DNA of 64,000 nucleotides from an uncultured Rhizobiaceae group bacterium (GTDB lineage Bacteria; Pseudomonadota; Alphaproteobacteria; Rhizobiales; Rhizobiaceae), in the NCBI GenBank assembly GCA_937930635.1, contig CALHCF010000019.1, forward strand, positions 33,343-97,342. The letters run 5' to 3'. Below the pieces are notes generated by a model, which had not been told where the DNA came from, made no database searches, and saw only the letters and a program-made list of their open reading frames with translations. A program made the position numbers and the translations under genes. Numbering within the stretch: position 1 is the first letter of the stretch; each line of letters starts with the position of its first letter. This document shows positions 1 through 8,159 of the stretch, one piece after another.

Positions 1-263
1 TCGGAGGGACGTGCCTCGCGTTTGAAAAAGCCGCCTGGAATTTTACCAGCCGCATAGGCTTTTTCGATGTAGTTTACGGTGAGGGGAAAGAAGTCGAGAC
101 CAGGCTTGGGTGCCTTTGCGGACACGACATTACACATGACGGTGGTTTCACCATATGTGACGATCACGGAGCCATCGGCCTGACGGGCAACCTGGCCCGC
201 TTCGAGCGTGAGGGGACGTCCACCCCATTCGATTTCGACGACGTGTTTATCAAACATTGACAT
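1..263 (-). CDS. pnp: Polyribonucleotide nucleotidyltransferase (PNPase), N-terminal part
   Basis: Phosphorolytic 3'-to-5' exoribonuclease of the RNA degradosome. Only the first ~87 codons are inside the window; the gene continues off the left edge. The translated N-terminus ([18 protein letters not shown], then a [10 protein letters not shown] segment and [22 protein letters not shown]) is the first RNase PH domain of PNPase. The ATG at 263 is preferred over the ATG at 257 because an AAGGA motif lies 9 nt upstream of it. It follows rpsO on the same strand, the usual rpsO-pnp arrangement, with a structured 390-nt spacer. Confidence 0.95.
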   Translation of the reverse strand, partial: MSMFDKHVVEIEWGGRPLTLEAGQVARQADGSVIVTYGETTVMCNVVSAKAPKPGLDFFPLTVNYIEKAYAAGKIPGGFFKREARPS

Positions 264-653
264 ATAGACAATTCCTTTGTGTGCGGCCACACGGCGCCTA
301 TCGCCGGGTGCACGAACCGCACGGGTCTTACAATTGTGGTGAGAATGTCCCATCCAAACCGCACACAATGTGCGTCCAGATCCGAAAAACTTCAGGAAGA
401 AGATTGGCCTTACAGTGCCGTCATTGTTCGGTTTTCGTCGCTGTTGCCCCGATGGCACAACTAAAAAACCAAACGTCTCTTCCTATCGGGTCTGTCGAGG
501 GCAAGACAATGAGAGGCACCTTTTGTGTGCCGCTGACAATCCTGCCCCTGTCCAAATGAGACCACTCTTACCAAACATGGGGATCATACCAGATTGATAT
601 GCCCCAAACAACAAGCGGCGAAGCCGGACTGGCCTGCCGCTTTTTGCATTCTT
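264..653 (-). promoter_or_regulatory. rpsO-pnp intergenic region with structured pnp leader
   Basis: This 390-nt stretch has no gene. Read on the minus strand it holds the rpsO terminator-like hairpin (about 610-645), then a stem-loop at 499-547 (outer GGGCA/TGCCC, inner GGCAC/GTGCC), then a short perfect hairpin GTGTG-CGGC-CACAC at about 280-293 just ahead of the pnp start. In E. coli the pnp leader is folded, cut by RNase III and used for autoregulation. That these hairpins do the same here is inference from position and structure only. Confidence 0.4.
609..645 (-). terminator. Hairpin downstream of rpsO, probable (partial) terminator
   Basis: AAGCGGC and GCCGCTT form a 7-bp stem around a G+C-rich loop that can pair further. 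On the minus strand it is followed by GTTGTTTGGGG, a weak T-tract. On the plus strand the 3' arm runs into TTTTT. It lies just after the rpsO stop, so partial termination before pnp is plausible. Confidence 0.5.
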
Positions 654-923
654 CTATCGGCGGATGCCGAGACTGGTGATCAGCTTCTTGTAACGCTCTT
701 CATCTTTGCGCTTTGTATAATCCAGAAGCGAACGGCGTGTTGCCACCATTTTCAACAGCCCACGGCGGGAATGGTTATCCTTTTTGTGGCCTTTGAAATG
801 TTCGGTGAGGTTGTTGATGCGCTCTGTAAGGATCGCAACCTGTACTTCCGGAGAACCGGAATCACCTTCTTTAATGGCATATTCTTTGATCAGTTCAGCT
901 TTACGCTCAGGCGTAATCGACAT
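654..923 (-). CDS. rpsO: 30S ribosomal protein S15
   Basis: Primary-binding protein of the 30S platform that contacts 16S rRNA helix 22 and helps form an intersubunit bridge. The 89-residue product has the normal family length and carries the typical [22 protein letters not shown] and HSRRGLL segments and the terminal LITSLGIRR. The ATG at 923 is preceded by AAGGAG at good spacing, so the longer upstream reading is not needed. Downstream, on the same strand, is pnp. Upstream is an unrelated sugar-type operon rather than truB, which is the usual neighbour. Confidence 0.97.
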   Translation of the reverse strand: MSITPERKAELIKEYAIKEGDSGSPEVQVAILTERINNLTEHFKGHKKDNHSRRGLLKMVATRRSLLDYTKRKDEERYKKLITSLGIRR

Positions 924-1112
924 CGGGATACTCCTTGTAAAATGAGGGTAAAAAGACGCCCGGGCCGGGATGTCGTCCAGCACGGGCCAATTGGTGCCTG
1001 TCCGGCACGCGCGCAGTATAGGCGCAAAGTGGATAAAGGGCAAGAGGTTTTGGAATAGTGACTATCGACAATATGAACGAGGCTGTCATGAAATGAGCAG
1101 CGATACGGTTTC

Positions 1113-2240
1113 CTATTTATGCGGATCAGACAATTCGCGAATCCTGTGTCTTAGATCGATGGCAACACCTGTTTGAATGGACTCTTCCGCTGCCGCGCCA
1201 ACAATGACCGCGATGGCGCCATCGCGAAGGCTGACTTCCGGCTCACCACCTTCCATCACCATCTTCTGGAAACGCTGATGCTGGTAGAAGGTTGAGCCAT
1301 GGTGGTCACCGGCAGCAAGAATGGCGTGATCAACCTCGATGAGTTCGTGAGTTTCAGTCTTGGTTGCCCGATCGCTGAAGTGGATTTCCGCTGTTCGTTC
1401 CTTGCCGTCCACCGAAAACCGGGATGGTCCTGGAATACAGGCCGAAATAGTTCCCATGGGCCCGGAAGCAGAAACAATCTCCTGCCAGTTTGATGCTTCG
1501 TCGAACATGCAAAGATCAAGCATGGCGCGGGTGCCATTCTCAAAATCGACGATGACAAAAGCATTGTCGACAATGTCGGGTGTTTGCGACCCATAACGTT
1601 CGTCAAGATGGTTCACATCTACCCCACCGGATGCAAAGAGCCGCACCGGATTGGATTGTGTAATCAGCCGCATGAGATCGAAGAAATGGCAGCATTTTTC
1701 AACCAGTGTTCCGCCGGTATTGGCATTGAAGCGGTTCCAGGCGCCGACCTTTTCAAGAAAAGGAAAACGGTGCTCACGAATAGAAACCTGAACGATCTTG
1801 CCGATCCGGCCGCCGTTAACATCGTCGAGAAGACGTTGCACCGGAGGCATATAGCGGTACTCCATGGCAACCCAAACCGTGGTTCCGCTCTCCTTTTGCC
1901 AGTCAAGCATATCGGCGCATTCATCCTGCGAAATACCAATGGGTTTCTCGCACAGGACCGGCAGACCGCATATCATGAGATCAGCCATGATAGCGTGATG
2001 GGTATGGTTGGGGGAAACAACGACAAAGACATCGCACAAGCCGCTCGCTATCAGTTCCCGGTGATCTTCAAAGCAGGGTGGTTGCGAGCCAAATAAGGTG
2101 TTTGTCAGCGCCAGGGCACTGTCACGCATATCGGCATTGGGATCTGACAGCGCCCCGATTACGGCACCATCAAGCAAGGCGATATTGCGCAGATGTTCAT
2201 GGCCCATCATTCCAAGGCCGATAATTCCGTAGCGCACCAT
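1113..2240 (-). CDS. Gfo/Idh/MocA family NAD(P)-dependent oxidoreductase
   Basis: 375 residues, the normal length for this family of sugar and inositol dehydrogenases. The N-terminal Rossmann fold shows GLGMMG at residues 8-13, and the family's catalytic EKP motif is at 98-100 (CEKPIG). The C-terminal half is the alpha/beta substrate-binding domain. Substrate is unknown. It is the last gene of a four-gene operon, its ATG sitting 2 nt after the stop of the isomerase-family gene. It may oxidise the sugar or sugar acid that the isomerase and aldolase handle; that role is inferred from context. Confidence 0.88.
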   Translation of the reverse strand: MVRYGIIGLGMMGHEHLRNIALLDGAVIGALSDPNADMRDSALALTNTLFGSQPPCFEDHRELIASGLCDVFVVVSPNHTHHAIMADLMICGLPVLCEKPIGISQDECADMLDWQKESGTTVWVAMEYRYMPPVQRLLDDVNGGRIGKIVQVSIREHRFPFLEKVGAWNRFNANTGGTLVEKCCHFFDLMRLITQSNPVRLFASGGVDVNHLDERYGSQTPDIVDNAFVIVDFENGTRAMLDLCMFDEASNWQEIVSASGPMGTISACIPGPSRFSVDGKERTAEIHFSDRATKTETHELIEVDHAILAAGDHHGSTFYQHQRFQKMVMEGGEPEVSLRDGAIAVIVGAAAEESIQTGVAIDLRHRIRELSDPHK

Positions 2241-2242
2241 GG

Positions 2243-3625
2243 TCAGAGTTCCAGAACTGGCAACTTGAGAGCGACCGCAACATCGCGCAGCATTTCACGG
2301 TGATCGCCATAAGCAAGCGCCATATGGTGTTCCAGTCCGCTATTCATGATGTTGTCCAACATCTTTGGTGCTGGCGTATCAAAAGCCACGACACCGGATG
2401 TTCCGGTAAATGCCTTGTCGCGCTTCAGCATCTTGCCGTGTGACAGGATCATTTTTGTTTTCCCGTGTGCCTGAGAGATGCGCATGAAAGTCACGTCTCC
2501 CTCCTTGAGAGGAAACTCAAACAACAACGGCATTTTCCGGTTGGTGTGAATGGTGGCTTGCGCCTGCACGTCCGGCTCCGCCATTGAAATGGGGGCTTGC
2601 CCGCAGTGCCAGACAACGCCGGTTCCGTCCTGTGTATCAATGTCTACCAGATCAACCAGAAAAACCGCTGCATCGGCCACACGCTGCAGGATCATCTGGC
2701 TAAGCGCACCATAGACATCAGCCTCACAGGCGCAGGGTGTCCGCGCCTCACCCAGAAGGGATACGGGACCGCAAACCGCTCCACCATATTCGGTGAAGGT
2801 TTCGGGCCAGCAGCGAATGGCAAAAGCTTGGTAATTATGATCAGCGCGCATTTGCTCAAGCGCGAGCTTTAGTTTCAGGGAGCGTGAAAGTTCGTCCTGA
2901 TCAACCTCATCGAGCCCGGCAAACTGTCCTTCAAGCTTTTTTCGCAATTCAGGCAGGGAGTCTTCTCCAATGGAATTTGCAAGTTCAAACAGATCATCAA
3001 TGGCAAATTCATCAACTTTGATGCCTGCAAGGGCATCCAGTTCGTCAGGGTTGTATCGGCAGGTATCGAACCCTTCGGGATGTTCGCCAAGCCGGGCAAT
3101 GCGCTGATCGTGAAGACCGGCAACAAGTGTTTTCGCCTCGTCACTGGCACTGGAACCGATAGCGGTAGCGGACAGCATTGTCGTTTCATGGTCCCCTGAA
3201 AGCAGAGCAGCAACATCAGTCTCCGGGCCGTCACCATAGGCCCAACTGAAGCGCTTTCCCTGGAGGCCAAGCGCGTGGCTGGCAAGGTTTAGTCCACAAA
3301 ATGCATTGAGCCTCAGGCGCCCGCCCAGACGCGGTTCCGGTACTGCCCACAGAGCAACAGGAACCGGAAGAGAGGCGGCCGCCTCAAGTGTCATCGCTGC
3401 ATCGGTGAACGTGACCTGGAGAATGAGCAACCGGTCAATATTTTGCTGCTTCAACTCATCAATGGCAGCTCGGGTCGCATCGGCATCGCAGAGCAGTTCG
3501 CGCGGTCCGATGGTGTGAATGTGCATGTCATCCAGAGCGGTGAGCATGGACGCCAGTTTTTCGTTGGCATAGTCAACATCGAATGTCGCACGGCCCAATG
3601 GCAGGAGACCAATTTTCTCCTCCAT
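2243..3625 (-). CDS. L-fucose/L-arabinose isomerase family protein
   Basis: 460 residues. The C-terminal half carries the family pattern of a CWP segment followed by a tyrosine/glycine-rich stretch and ACEADVYGALSQM, where the Glu and Asp of CEAD are expected metal ligands. The N-terminal half resembles the nucleotide-fold domains of FucI/AraA-like proteins. The family interconverts aldoses and ketoses using a divalent metal, but many members of this branch are uncharacterised. The start at 3625 is 3 nt after the aldolase stop, with an AGGTG motif upstream, so the two are translationally coupled. Exact sugar unknown. Confidence 0.82.
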   Translation of the reverse strand: MEEKIGLLPLGRATFDVDYANEKLASMLTALDDMHIHTIGPRELLCDADATRAAIDELKQQNIDRLLILQVTFTDAAMTLEAAASLPVPVALWAVPEPRLGGRLRLNAFCGLNLASHALGLQGKRFSWAYGDGPETDVAALLSGDHETTMLSATAIGSSASDEAKTLVAGLHDQRIARLGEHPEGFDTCRYNPDELDALAGIKVDEFAIDDLFELANSIGEDSLPELRKKLEGQFAGLDEVDQDELSRSLKLKLALEQMRADHNYQAFAIRCWPETFTEYGGAVCGPVSLLGEARTPCACEADVYGALSQMILQRVADAAVFLVDLVDIDTQDGTGVVWHCGQAPISMAEPDVQAQATIHTNRKMPLLFEFPLKEGDVTFMRISQAHGKTKMILSHGKMLKRDKAFTGTSGVVAFDTPAPKMLDNIMNSGLEHHMALAYGDHREMLRDVAVALKLPVLEL

Positions 3626-3628
3626 ATC

Positions 3629-4666
3629 CTACACCTCCGGATAGTGATTTCGGAAACTGGCATCTGCTGGAATGAAGCCTGCACCACTGCTGCCGTAACA
3701 TGCATGTTTTTGCCAAGGGGTGGCGGCTTCGGCGGCCAGGGCGTTCAGGCTTCTCATGTAGCTTACGGAGTCGGCCTCCAGGGCGGCCCGCATCCTGGCT
3801 TCGTCGGGGTAATGCGCGAACGCATCAAGCCAGATCGCGCGACCCGCAAGATAGCCGGAAGCCCCGGCCCGGCAGGCATGGGCAAGCACATTGCGGAACG
3901 CATCTTTTCCCGCACCGGCTGAAAGCATGACCCAGGGCCGCCCAGCGAGGCGGCCCATCTCATTAAAGATGGCCTGTGTTTCACTGTCTTCATCCTCGGG
4001 AACAGCATCAGGCGGCACCGGACTTTCAAGTTTGAAAACATCGACGCCGTAGTCAGGTTTTGCAAATTCTTCCACTGAAGCCAGTACGTGTTCGGCTTTC
4101 TTGGTTTTCATATCCACGTAGTCCTGGGTCTGTTCTTTGTCGCCGACAAGCGGATAAACGAGCAACTCGAACAGGAAAGGAATATCGTGCTTCGCGCAGG
4201 CTTCGCCGATTCGTTTGGTGAAATCCTGCTGCTTAAGGTTCACCAATTCTCCGGCGTCAGGCCGATACCAGGCCAGGACTTTGACGGCGTCTCCCCCCAT
4301 GCGTTTGATCTTTGCAACGGACCAGTCGTCAATTTCCGACGAAAGCCTGCCATCCGGTGTTTCCTCAAACTGAGAATCCTCAAGAGTAACGATCAGCCCC
4401 TTTTGAGGATTCAGCTGATCGATTGCCCGGGGAATAGCGTAATGCGGATCAAGCAGCAGGGCGGTTGAGGCATCTTGCAGGGTTTCCACCAACAAGGCTT
4501 TGAAACTGGCCACCGCTTCCCAGGGAGCCTCTGCGACGCCGTGATGCTGCGCGATAGGATTTTTGATCGGTGGACGCTGATCGACCGCAGTCATCTGAAA
4601 AATACCGCGGTGGTCGGCCATACGCCGCATGCCCCACAATTTGCCGGGGGTTAGTTGAATGGTCAT
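3629..4666 (-). CDS. Class I aldolase of the LacD/YihT (tagatose-bisphosphate aldolase-like) type
   Basis: 345 residues, TIM-barrel type. The opening AVDQRPPI segment matches the DQR motif near the N-terminus of LacD and YihT aldolases. DAVKVLAWYRPD and DVFKLESPVP correspond to strands whose lysines include the Schiff-base residue of this family; the lysine of VFKLES is the best candidate. LacD cleaves tagatose-1,6-bisphosphate and YihT cleaves sulfofructose-1-phosphate, so a phosphorylated ketose is the expected substrate, yet no kinase lies in this operon. GAAGGT upstream of the ATG at 4666 gives a good ribosome-binding site. Separated from the peroxidase gene by 9 nt. Confidence 0.8.
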   Translation of the reverse strand: MTIQLTPGKLWGMRRMADHRGIFQMTAVDQRPPIKNPIAQHHGVAEAPWEAVASFKALLVETLQDASTALLLDPHYAIPRAIDQLNPQKGLIVTLEDSQFEETPDGRLSSEIDDWSVAKIKRMGGDAVKVLAWYRPDAGELVNLKQQDFTKRIGEACAKHDIPFLFELLVYPLVGDKEQTQDYVDMKTKKAEHVLASVEEFAKPDYGVDVFKLESPVPPDAVPEDEDSETQAIFNEMGRLAGRPWVMLSAGAGKDAFRNVLAHACRAGASGYLAGRAIWLDAFAHYPDEARMRAALEADSVSYMRSLNALAAEAATPWQKHACYGSSGAGFIPADASFRNHYPEV

Positions 4667-4675
4667 GATCTACCT

Positions 4676-6025
4676 TCAGTCGATGGGAAGTCCGCTCGGC
4701 ACATTCAGGGGTTTTCCCAAACGGCCCGCCAGCGCCTGCTTGTCAGTTAACGAATGAAGGAAAGCAACGAGTTCGGCAATCTCTTTATTGCTCAATGCCA
4801 AGGGTTTGATGTCGATATGGCGCTGCAGTCTTTTCATCTCACGGGTATCGTCCCAGATTGCAAAATCGGTTTGCTCAAATTTTGCGTTGGCGGGCAGAAT
4901 AACCTGTTTACGGTCCCAGCGTTGAAGTGCTTCAAGCGGGTTCAGATGATGATCAATAATGCCCTTTAAGGTTGCGTAAGCGCCATTATGACCCCAGGGA
5001 CCGGTCTTTGCGACATTGCGTAAAGATGGCGTGCGAAACCTGTAGGCATCGGTGATTTGGTCTGTCTCGCCCATGCGTCCAACGTCTCGTGGATAGGGGT
5101 CGAACACGCGGGTGCGCCCGGGACCAAAGGGCGGAAGCGCCAGCGCATGAAATTTCTGATCGGTGAGCAGGGCTCCGCTGTGGCAGGTGCTGCATTGTGC
5201 CTTGCCATAAAACAGTGCCGCTCCTGCTCGTTGTTTCTGTGTAAGCGCAGTCTGGTCTCCGGTCAGAAAACGGTCAAAAGGCGCATTGCTGGAGCGCCAC
5301 TCCGAGTTGATAAAATCACCAATTGCATTGGCGATGTGTATCATCTTGATGTCACCCGGACCGGCGATGTCTGGATAGGTTTCGCCAAAGAGCGATCTAT
5401 ATTCCGAGATTGCCGCCACGCGTTTCGCAATCCTGGGCCAGACATGATCGATCCGTTCGCGCCGGGATGCCGCAATTTCATTTTCTGCAGGATCGCCGGC
5501 CATCTCGGTCCGTGAGGTGATGGGAAACATGGTCTGGGCAGCGGCAATGCTGGACAATCCCTTGGGCAACCATTCCTCTGCGGGGGTGTTAAACCCGTTG
5601 CCATAGGTGTCGGCCACAGAGGCCCGGCCATCATGAAACAGTACACGAAAGTCCTTATGGCCAAGATTAAACAATGCATTGGCGTTGCGCGGCACCCGCT
5701 TTTGCGGCATGGCGCGGCCCTCAGGAAACCGACGCTTCGGGCCAAGCCCGATACCACCTTCGCCAATCCCCAGCGAGAGGCCGTCAGTTGTGGCATGCTC
5801 ATGGCTGTGGCAGGTGCCGCAGGCGATGTTCCGGTTCCCGGACAGCACTTTGTCATAGAACAACAGCCGTCCAAGCGCAGCGCGTTTTTTATCAAATGGC
5901 AGATAATCGACCTGCTTGATGGGATTTGGCAGATATTGCTGTGCGGATGCCCCGGCCCCAATTGATGGTTGTACCGTGAACAACACCGCAGCACCTGCCA
6001 GAAAAACTGAAACTGCCCGTTTCAT
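4676..6025 (-). CDS. Di-haem cytochrome c peroxidase / MauG-family protein, exported
   Basis: 449 residues from the chosen ATG at 6025. That start is chosen because it gives a clean signal peptide (basic MKRA, hydrophobic core, SIGAGASA); a longer reading from 6070 would bury it. Two c-type haem sites are visible, CGTCH at about residues 69-73 and CSTCH at about 278-282, with the family's TPSLRNVAKTGPWGHNG segment near the C-terminus. Such proteins act in the periplasm, reducing H2O2 or oxidising protein-bound cofactors. It is the first gene of an operon with an aldolase, an isomerase-family protein and a Gfo/Idh oxidoreductase, an unusual pairing. Confidence 0.9.
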   Translation of the reverse strand: MKRAVSVFLAGAAVLFTVQPSIGAGASAQQYLPNPIKQVDYLPFDKKRAALGRLLFYDKVLSGNRNIACGTCHSHEHATTDGLSLGIGEGGIGLGPKRRFPEGRAMPQKRVPRNANALFNLGHKDFRVLFHDGRASVADTYGNGFNTPAEEWLPKGLSSIAAAQTMFPITSRTEMAGDPAENEIAASRRERIDHVWPRIAKRVAAISEYRSLFGETYPDIAGPGDIKMIHIANAIGDFINSEWRSSNAPFDRFLTGDQTALTQKQRAGAALFYGKAQCSTCHSGALLTDQKFHALALPPFGPGRTRVFDPYPRDVGRMGETDQITDAYRFRTPSLRNVAKTGPWGHNGAYATLKGIIDHHLNPLEALQRWDRKQVILPANAKFEQTDFAIWDDTREMKRLQRHIDIKPLALSNKEIAELVAFLHSLTDKQALAGRLGKPLNVPSGLPID

Positions 6026-6096
6026 GTATCTTGAACCCCAAAATTTAACACCCGCAAGCTTGACAGTCATGCGGTCTCGCGCTGTCTGATAAGCTT

Positions 6097-6612
6097 ATGG
6101 AAACTGTATTTATCCGCCGCAGGAACGCAAGTCTGTCCTGGTTGCTTCTGCTTATCATTGGTTTGCTCGTGCAACCGGCTCACGCCAACTCGGCGCTCGA
6201 ACAGGCCCGTGACCTGATGGAGCAAAGCAAGTTTGAAGAGGCGCGAAAGTCTCTTGCACCGCTTGCTCGATCCGGCAATGCCGATGCCGAGGAACTGATT
6301 GGTGTCATGTATGCTATGGGCCTGGGGGTGCCGCGCGATGATGTGCGGGCCTTTGAATGGTATTTGCGTGCGTCAATGAAGGGACACCCTGGCGCCCAGT
6401 CAGGCATCGGCTGGTATTACGAGACGGGGCGGGGATTACCGGCACCCGACAAGGTGCGCGCCTATCTGTGGTACACGCTTTCCGCGATCGGGGGCGACCC
6501 TGATGCGGCTGTGAGCCAGGAAGAGATCGTCAAAAAAATGACAAAAGACGAAATTGCCAGGGCGCTGGCTCTGGTCGATGATTATAAAGTCTGGATGTAT
6601 CCGTTTCGGTAG
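6097..6612 (+). CDS. Secreted Sel1-repeat protein
   Basis: 171 residues. An N-terminal basic stretch and a long leucine-rich segment ending PAHANS form a signal peptide. Two Sel1-like repeats follow: A-EELIGVMYAMGLGVPRDDVRAFEWYLRAS and A-QSGIGWYYETGRGLPAPDKVRAYLWYTLSA. Sel1 repeats are alpha-helical solenoids that mediate protein contacts, commonly in periplasmic signalling or envelope stress. The gene is divergent from the peroxidase operon (71 nt between starts) and ends 12 nt from the convergent caspase-like gene. Partner unknown. Confidence 0.85.
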   Translation: METVFIRRRNASLSWLLLLIIGLLVQPAHANSALEQARDLMEQSKFEEARKSLAPLARSGNADAEELIGVMYAMGLGVPRDDVRAFEWYLRASMKGHPGAQSGIGWYYETGRGLPAPDKVRAYLWYTLSAIGGDPDAAVSQEEIVKKMTKDEIARALALVDDYKVWMYPFR

Positions 6613-6624
6613 CAGGATTGTCGG

Positions 6625-7995
6625 TTAGCGACAGATATATTTCCCGTAAGCATAGCCCACGGATCCCAGATAATTGCGGTCATTGTTCGAGCTGCGCAAC
6701 TGAATTTTCCACCAGGCCCCACGTCGGGCCCGAAGAGCTATCCGGATGCCGGGGCCCAGACGTCGAATTTCTCGACACCGGGTGCTGGCGCAGGTCCGCA
6801 TGGAAAGGAAATTGTCACCACTTCTGTTGAGACGGCAAATCCGACCTGTGCGCACTCTCGTCGGCCGGGTTGGCTGACTGACAGCAGGCTGTACCACTTT
6901 GGGTTTTGGTTTCGGCTGGGCAGGCTGCACGGTTTCCCGGGGTGTCGCCTGCTTTTTTAATGCCTCAAGTCGGGCTTTAGCAAATTTTGCATACAGACTG
7001 TCGCTGTAGAACTGGAGGTAAATTTCATAGTCGCTGACGCGTTGGGAACTGCTGATAGCGTCCCAGGCCTGCTTTGCCTCGGTGTCCTGCGGCGTTGGCA
7101 AAGCTGGTGGAATAACCGGCTGGGTTGATGGTTTGATCACGGCTTGCTGTGTCAGCCCCGTGCTTCCCGGTTTTTTCGTGCCACCCAGCGGATGCATAAA
7201 CACATCTTCGCCTGGCAAAGAGCCATATTGAAACGGCTCTTGTTGCAAGCCGGTGGTCTCCAGAACCTCATCGCGCACTTTTCGAAATAACCTTCCAACA
7301 TCAAGGTCCGGTTTGGCGATGTGTTTCAGGAGAGCCGACGTGTAGGGGCTGTTGCGCCCGTTTCCATCGCTGGCTGTCGTTCCTTCTTTGGCGGCGAAGC
7401 CAACAAGAGTTCCTGTCTGCGGCTCGACAGCGGCAAGGCCACGACCCAGCGAGCGCTTTTTTGCGCCGACAGACCGCATTTTGCTGACAAAGGGATTGTT
7501 ACGACAGGCATCCAGCAGCACCATGCGCAGCTTGGAAGCGCCGCTCACGGCGTTGAGCATCATATCAAGCGGAATAGTCTGAAATGCCACTTGCGTATCT
7601 GTTTCCAGCTTTGCATCGACCGGAATGAGATAGTTTTGCTTGTCGATCTCAATACCGTGTCCGGCAAAGAATATCATAGCCACCTTTGCGCCATTGGCAC
7701 TTTCACTGAACTTGTTCAGCGCTTTGCGCATGGTCTCGTAGTCTGCATCAATGACGGTCTGAACTTCATAACCGATATTGGTCAGCGAAGCCGACAGGTC
7801 CTGAGCATCGTTCGTGGGATTGGCAAGTTCTGCAATCTTATTGTATTTCGAATTGCCGATAATCAGCGCAACGCTGCGGGCATCGGCGGCTGCTTGAGCC
7901 AAAAGCAGGATACCAAAAGTGAGCAGGGCCAGAAGCAAAATACGCCACCGCGTCCCTATCTGCCTGTTGTCTGGTATGTTTAGCATGGCACCCAT
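6625..7995 (-). CDS. Caspase-like (peptidase C14/orthocaspase) protein with C-terminal SH3-like domain
   Basis: 456 residues. A hydrophobic N-terminal segment (about 16-38) ends in AAADA, so the protein is exported or anchored. The caspase-hemoglobinase fold follows: SVALIIGNSKY at 41, the catalytic His in FFAGHGIE (H113) and the catalytic Cys in LLDACRNNPF (C164). Both dyad residues are intact. A proline/lysine-rich linker (about 280-370) leads to a C-terminal part with CRLNRSGDNFLSMRTCASTRC, which looks like a bacterial SH3-type domain. Bacterial relatives are arginine/lysine-specific proteases of mostly unknown physiological role. Confidence 0.9.
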   Translation of the reverse strand: MGAMLNIPDNRQIGTRWRILLLALLTFGILLLAQAAADARSVALIIGNSKYNKIAELANPTNDAQDLSASLTNIGYEVQTVIDADYETMRKALNKFSESANGAKVAMIFFAGHGIEIDKQNYLIPVDAKLETDTQVAFQTIPLDMMLNAVSGASKLRMVLLDACRNNPFVSKMRSVGAKKRSLGRGLAAVEPQTGTLVGFAAKEGTTASDGNGRNSPYTSALLKHIAKPDLDVGRLFRKVRDEVLETTGLQQEPFQYGSLPGEDVFMHPLGGTKKPGSTGLTQQAVIKPSTQPVIPPALPTPQDTEAKQAWDAISSSQRVSDYEIYLQFYSDSLYAKFAKARLEALKKQATPRETVQPAQPKPKPKVVQPAVSQPTRPTRVRTGRICRLNRSGDNFLSMRTCASTRCREIRRLGPGIRIALRARRGAWWKIQLRSSNNDRNYLGSVGYAYGKYICR

Positions 7996-8097
7996 TGTAG
8001 CCTCAAAACATGCATCATCAAAACCGTCGAGAATACGGAAGCTGTTTTATTAAAATCGCACGGCTTCAAAGCGACTGCCGTGATGAATCACACAATA

Positions 8098-8140
8098 TAA
8101 AATAAAAGAGCCGCCTGATTGAAAATCAGACGGCTCTTCA
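8098..8140 (-). terminator. Rho-independent terminator of the TRAP operon
   Basis: AAGAGCCGCCTGATT pairs with its near-perfect complement ATCAGACGGCTCTT around a 4-5 nt loop. On the minus strand it is followed by TTTTATTTTATATT. It lies 20 nt beyond the dctP stop, exactly where an operon terminator is expected. Confidence 0.88.
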
Positions 8141-8159
8141 AATACGGAAGACCGTCAGA

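Noticed and set aside
594..1058. A 154-codon plus-strand frame opposite rpsO
   Set aside because: Ribosomal protein S15 is unambiguous on the other strand.
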